Under the pieces are notes generated by a model. That model was not told the origin of the DNA. It saw only the letters and a program-made list of their open reading frames with translations, and did no database searches. A DNA stretch of 64,000 bases, taken from positions 62,001 through 126,000 of the forward strand of contig NZ_JASBRG010000002.1 of NCBI RefSeq assembly GCF_029961145.1, given 5' to 3'. The DNA comes from Pinibacter soli (GTDB taxonomy: Bacteria; Bacteroidota; Bacteroidia; Chitinophagales; Chitinophagaceae). Within the stretch, counting starts at the first letter, position 1, and every line of letters starts with the position of its first letter. This document shows, in pieces, positions 61,028 to 64,000 of this stretch. Made by a program: the position numbers and the translations under genes.

Positions 61028-63160
61028 CTACTCGACGTTTTTTACAAACAACCTCACAGAATTCACTGCAAGCACCACATCACTTAATCCCATTACTAAT
61101 GCACCGAATGTTGGCGTGAGCAAACCAAATGCAGCTACTGGGATCGCGATAATATTATAGATAAATGCCCAGAACAAATTTTGTTTAATGGTTAGGAATG
61201 TGTGCTTGCCCAATCCTAAAGCAAGCGGAAGATTCTTTAAACCATCACCCATTAATACCACATCTGCTGTTTGCACAGCTACTTGCGAAGCTTCACTTAA
61301 AGAGATGCCAACGGTTGCTTTTGCAAGAGCAGGAGCATCATTTATACCATCACCCACCATCGCAGTTGGCGCTTGATTGTTCAACTCTTCAATCTTTTGA
61401 AGTTTCTGCTCTGGCGTTTGTTCAGCTATGACAATGTCTATATGAAGCTGAGCGGCTATTTGCTCGCACTTGTATCGCCTATCGCCGCTAAGCAGAATAG
61501 ATTTAATCTTTTTTGAATGCAGATAGCTGATCACTTTTGTTGCTTCTGGTCTTATCTCGTCCTGCACATCGAGCCAGCCGACAAGCGCATCATTCTTTAC
61601 GATATATACGTTGTGATCGCTGTCTTTAGTAAGTGTTTCTGCCACCTTATATGAACCTGCCCAATATTCGTTTCCTTCATTATCAAAAGCATGCATGCCT
61701 TTTCCTTTTATCTCTTCTACTTTTTTCCAACGCATTATATCAGTACGTTTCCAGGACGTTGTGATGCTGTCGGCTATAGGATGATTCGAGAATTTTTCCA
61801 GTGAATACACCAATCTTTTAAACTCATCCTCATTCATGGATGCATCCTCGATGTGTAATTTGCTGATCGCAAATTTCCCCGTTGTAAGAGTGCCAGTTTT
61901 ATCAAACACAACTTGCGTAATATTCTTGAACGCTTCAAGGCTTTTTGCATTTCTAAACAACACACCATTTTTGGCTGCCCGTCCCAAACCCACAGCTATT
62001 GCGGCAGGTGTTGCCAGCCCCATGGCACATGGACACGCTATCACCAGCACAGCGATGCTGCGCATAAGTGCAGGTGTGAAATCTTTTAGAAAAATATAAT
62101 TGAGGACGAAAGTCAGTACAGCAATTCCCAAAACCAACGGTACAAAAATGGCGCTGATCTTATCTGCCAGCAACTGAGCCGGGGGTTTATCCCCTTGTGC
62201 TTTTTTAACAAGGTTTATAATGTTTGACAGAACCGAATCCTTAGCCTCCGCAGTCACAATAGCTTTTACAGTACCATCCGCGATAACACTGCCCCCAACA
62301 AGTTTGTCTTTCGCATGTTTTTCCAGTGGCAGGCTTTCTCCTGTAATGATAGCCTCGTCCACACTTGCATCGCCCCACAGTATCTTACAATCTGCAGGAA
62401 CCTGTTCTCCGGATTTTATTAAAACAAGATCGCCATTTTTAAGCTGAGTATTTTCTACCGGAAGGATGACTTCTTTATGGTCGCCGTCGAAGGCGATCAT
62501 ATTTGCCATTACCTTTTGCGATTTCGCCAGCTTATTCAACGCACGTTGCGTGGTTTGCACAGATGCATCTTCGAGGTAGTTACCAAAAAATACAAGTGTT
62601 ATAATTGTTGCTGTCGTTTCAAAGAAAAGATATTCATGTCCCCATCCTGCCAGCACACCGATAAGGCTATAAACAAAAGCCGCTGTTGAACCCAGTGCCA
62701 CCAAAACATTCATATTCGGGTAACCACTTCTCAGGCTTTTAAATGCACTTTTTCCAAAGAAACTCATACCTGTTATGTACACCGGTAAACACAACGCCAA
62801 CTGCACCCATCCATTCATTAACCAATGTATATGCACCCATTTGTCGATCATATGTAGCACAAGCACCAATGTAAATGGCAAACAGATGAGCACATATCTC
62901 AACTGCTTATTCATGCCTTCACCGCTATGATCGTGGTCGTGTGCATGGCCTTCATGGTGGTGAACCACCTTATATCCGAGGTCTTCAATGCCCGTTTGCA
63001 AATGTGAAGCATCGGAGCCCTCAACAATTTCAAATGCAACATCTCCATCGATAGGACTCACCTTAACATTTTTCGCGCCCTGTTTTTCCAGATATTTTGA
63101 TATCGTGAGCGCACAATTTGCGCAATCCATCCCTTCTACTTTCCAGTTTTTTGTTTCCAT
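61028..63160 (-). CDS. copA: Heavy-metal (copper-type) P1B ATPase
   Basis: Starting at METKNWKVEGMDC gives 710 residues; a longer frame to 63376 overlaps repeats. N-terminal HMA domain with GMDCANC, then a His-rich linker (HHHEGHAHDHDH), then eight-helix architecture with CPCAMGLATP, DKTGTLTTG, the SNHPIADSI HP motif and VGDGINDAPALA. The CPC motif indicates Cu+/Ag+ export. The last helix reads MGLSD where Cu+ pumps usually have MxxSS, so specificity may differ. Confidence 0.9.
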   Translation of the reverse strand: METKNWKVEGMDCANCALTISKYLEKQGAKNVKVSPIDGDVAFEIVEGSDASHLQTGIEDLGYKVVHHHEGHAHDHDHSGEGMNKQLRYVLICLPFTLVLVLHMIDKWVHIHWLMNGWVQLALCLPVYITGMSFFGKSAFKSLRSGYPNMNVLVALGSTAAFVYSLIGVLAGWGHEYLFFETTATIITLVFFGNYLEDASVQTTQRALNKLAKSQKVMANMIAFDGDHKEVILPVENTQLKNGDLVLIKSGEQVPADCKILWGDASVDEAIITGESLPLEKHAKDKLVGGSVIADGTVKAIVTAEAKDSVLSNIINLVKKAQGDKPPAQLLADKISAIFVPLVLGIAVLTFVLNYIFLKDFTPALMRSIAVLVIACPCAMGLATPAAIAVGLGRAAKNGVLFRNAKSLEAFKNITQVVFDKTGTLTTGKFAISKLHIEDASMNEDEFKRLVYSLEKFSNHPIADSITTSWKRTDIMRWKKVEEIKGKGMHAFDNEGNEYWAGSYKVAETLTKDSDHNVYIVKNDALVGWLDVQDEIRPEATKVISYLHSKKIKSILLSGDRRYKCEQIAAQLHIDIVIAEQTPEQKLQKIEELNNQAPTAMVGDGINDAPALAKATVGISLSEASQVAVQTADVVLMGDGLKNLPLALGLGKHTFLTIKQNLFWAFIYNIIAIPVAAFGLLTPTFGALVMGLSDVVLAVNSVRLFVKNVE

Positions 63161-63257
63161 AATTCGTCCTTTTTTGTCACGTCTGCAATTTACAACGGCT
63201 TTAAAGAAACTATCATGACGAGAAGCAACTCTTATAGAAACGATGTTGCAAAAGGGG

Positions 63258-63422
63258 CGAAATATGGCACGCAGATGACGCAGATTAAACTGATTTACAT
63301 TGATTTTCAAAACTGAATAACCGAGTAACTGAATAACTGAATGTTTATGTTCATCAGCGTCTTTAACTCGCAACACTCAGTTATTCAGTAATTCAGTAAT
63401 TTCTGCCAATCAGCTTCATCTG
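63258..63422. repeat. Inverted repeat of the GCAGATGACGCAGATT and TTCAGTTATTCAG word families
   Basis: Outer arms GCACGCAGATGACGCAGATT (about 63270-63289) and AATCAGCTTCATCTGCGTGC (about 63409-63428) pair imperfectly. Inside, AACTGAATAACCGAGTAACT and GAATAACTGAAT face ACTCAGTTATTCAGTAATTC. It separates copA from tsaE (divergent). Confidence 0.75.
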
Positions 63423-63435
63423 CGTGCTCACTGCC

Positions 63436-63443
63436 TATCTTTG
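63436..63443 (+). promoter_or_regulatory. Candidate -7 box for tsaE
   Basis: TATCTTTG fits TAnnTTTG and ends four bases before the tsaE ATG, implying a leaderless message. Confidence 0.5.
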
Positions 63444-63447
63444 TACC

Positions 63448-63855
63448 ATGCAGCTGACATTTACATTGGATGAACTACCTGCAGTCGCAGAAAAATTCTG
63501 GCAGGAAAATGAGGGGAAAAAAGTCTTTTCCTTTCATGGCAACATGGGTGCAGGAAAAACAACTTTTATAATGGCACTGGCAAAGGCCAAAAAAGTAAAA
63601 AACACCATTAGCAGTCCTACCTATTCTATTATTAACGAGTATGGATACGACAGTGGGAAAATATACCACATGGACCTTTACCGGCTGAAAGACACTGAGG
63701 AAGCTATACAGGCAGGAGTGGAAGATGCCCTTTACAGCGGAAACATTTGCCTGGTAGAATGGCCGGAAAGAGCTGTGGAATTATTTCCGGACGACAATGT
63801 AAATGTTTACCTGGAAGTCGTTAACGGCTCAACACGTAATATTTCAATAAAATAG
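63448..63855 (+). CDS. tsaE: tRNA threonylcarbamoyladenosine biosynthesis ATPase TsaE
   Basis: Starting at MQLTFTLDELPAV gives 135 residues. The P-loop is GNMGAGKTTF, followed by SSPTYSIINEY, the Walker B-like IYHMDLYRLKD and the family's EWPERAVELFP. TsaE is an ATPase that assists TsaB/TsaD in making t6A37 on ANN-reading tRNAs. A TATCTTTG box lies directly upstream. Confidence 0.95.
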   Translation: MQLTFTLDELPAVAEKFWQENEGKKVFSFHGNMGAGKTTFIMALAKAKKVKNTISSPTYSIINEYGYDSGKIYHMDLYRLKDTEEAIQAGVEDALYSGNICLVEWPERAVELFPDDNVNVYLEVVNGSTRNISIK

Positions 63856-63956
63856 ATTAGTTATTTTTGGAGTCGGGATAAATAAATACCCTGCATTCAG
63901 GAAGAAACTTTATGTTTGACTTCCCGTTTTTTTGAAAAATAAATGATTCTTGCCTC

Positions 63957-64000
63957 ATGGCGCAACAAAGACCACTTATAAGCACTTCTTTCAGCTACGA
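63957..64000 (+). CDS. Start of next gene (partial, unidentified)
   Basis: From ATG at 63957 the frame reads MAQQRPLISTSFSY and runs off the window without a stop. In many Bacteroidota tsaE is followed by an alanine dehydrogenase gene, but 14 residues are not enough to test this. Confidence 0.4.
   Translation, partial: MAQQRPLISTSFSY

Overview
This window is a stretch of chromosome from a gliding, type IX-secreting member of the Bacteroidota, most likely family Chitinophagaceae or a close relative. The reasons are the gliding and secretion genes gldB, gldD, gldE, gldJ and porV, three secreted proteins with type IX (T9SS) C-terminal sorting domains, families such as DUF4270, DUF4292 and DUF983, many Bacteroidota-type TAnnTTTG -7 promoter boxes, and few Shine-Dalgarno sequences. 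I see no transposase, phage gene, CRISPR array, rRNA or tRNA. Content is mostly core chromosome, with one toxin-antitoxin pair as the clearest accessory item.

Layout. 1-3.2 kb: split methionine synthase (homocysteine module, then the B12/folate/SAM module). 3.4-11.1 kb: AlkD-like repair protein, a giant PKD adhesin, a DUF983 protein and murF. 11.3-14.4 kb: gldJ and porV back to back. 14.5-20.4 kb: a same-strand run of ispF, dut, a DUF4292 lipoprotein, two tandem EnvC-like proteins and rsgA. 20.4-25.6 kb: a 56-residue lipoprotein gene, a gamma-carbonic anhydrase, a class III aminotransferase, a 1 kb repeat-bearing gap, a DUF4349 lipoprotein and asd with a probable ribosome-mediated attenuator. 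25.9-34 kb: lamin-tail T9SS protein, PfkB kinase, TetR regulator, obg, small T9SS protein, OPT transporter. 34-42.3 kb: gldB/nadE, then a MoxR-DUF58-BatD-like-BatA operon. 42.4-50.9 kb: beta-barrel protein with DUF4270 lipoprotein, Kelch lipoprotein, and a metal/redox group (YkgJ-type, NifU, MerC, SCO, Fur, PdxH, DUF3109). 51-58.3 kb: gldD-gldE-ssb-mutY, HU, a TPR protein, a 31-residue basic protein and rng. 58.3-64 kb: YoeB/YefM, recQ, a copper-type P-ATPase and tsaE.

Themes. Envelope biogenesis (murF, EnvC pair, gld/por genes, Bat operon), aspartate-family amino acid supply (asd, metH), metal and redox handling (Fur, SCO, MerC, copper ATPase, NifU) and genome maintenance (mutY, ssb, recQ, AlkD, dut) dominate. 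Nearly every gene boundary carries either a compact terminator hairpin or a long imperfect palindrome built from reiterated short words. The items most worth following up are the asd leader peptide/attenuator, the degenerate repeat array at 22.88-23.34 kb, the two tiny genes at 20.45 and 56.43 kb, and the frequent TAnnTTTG boxes only 4-10 bases from start codons.
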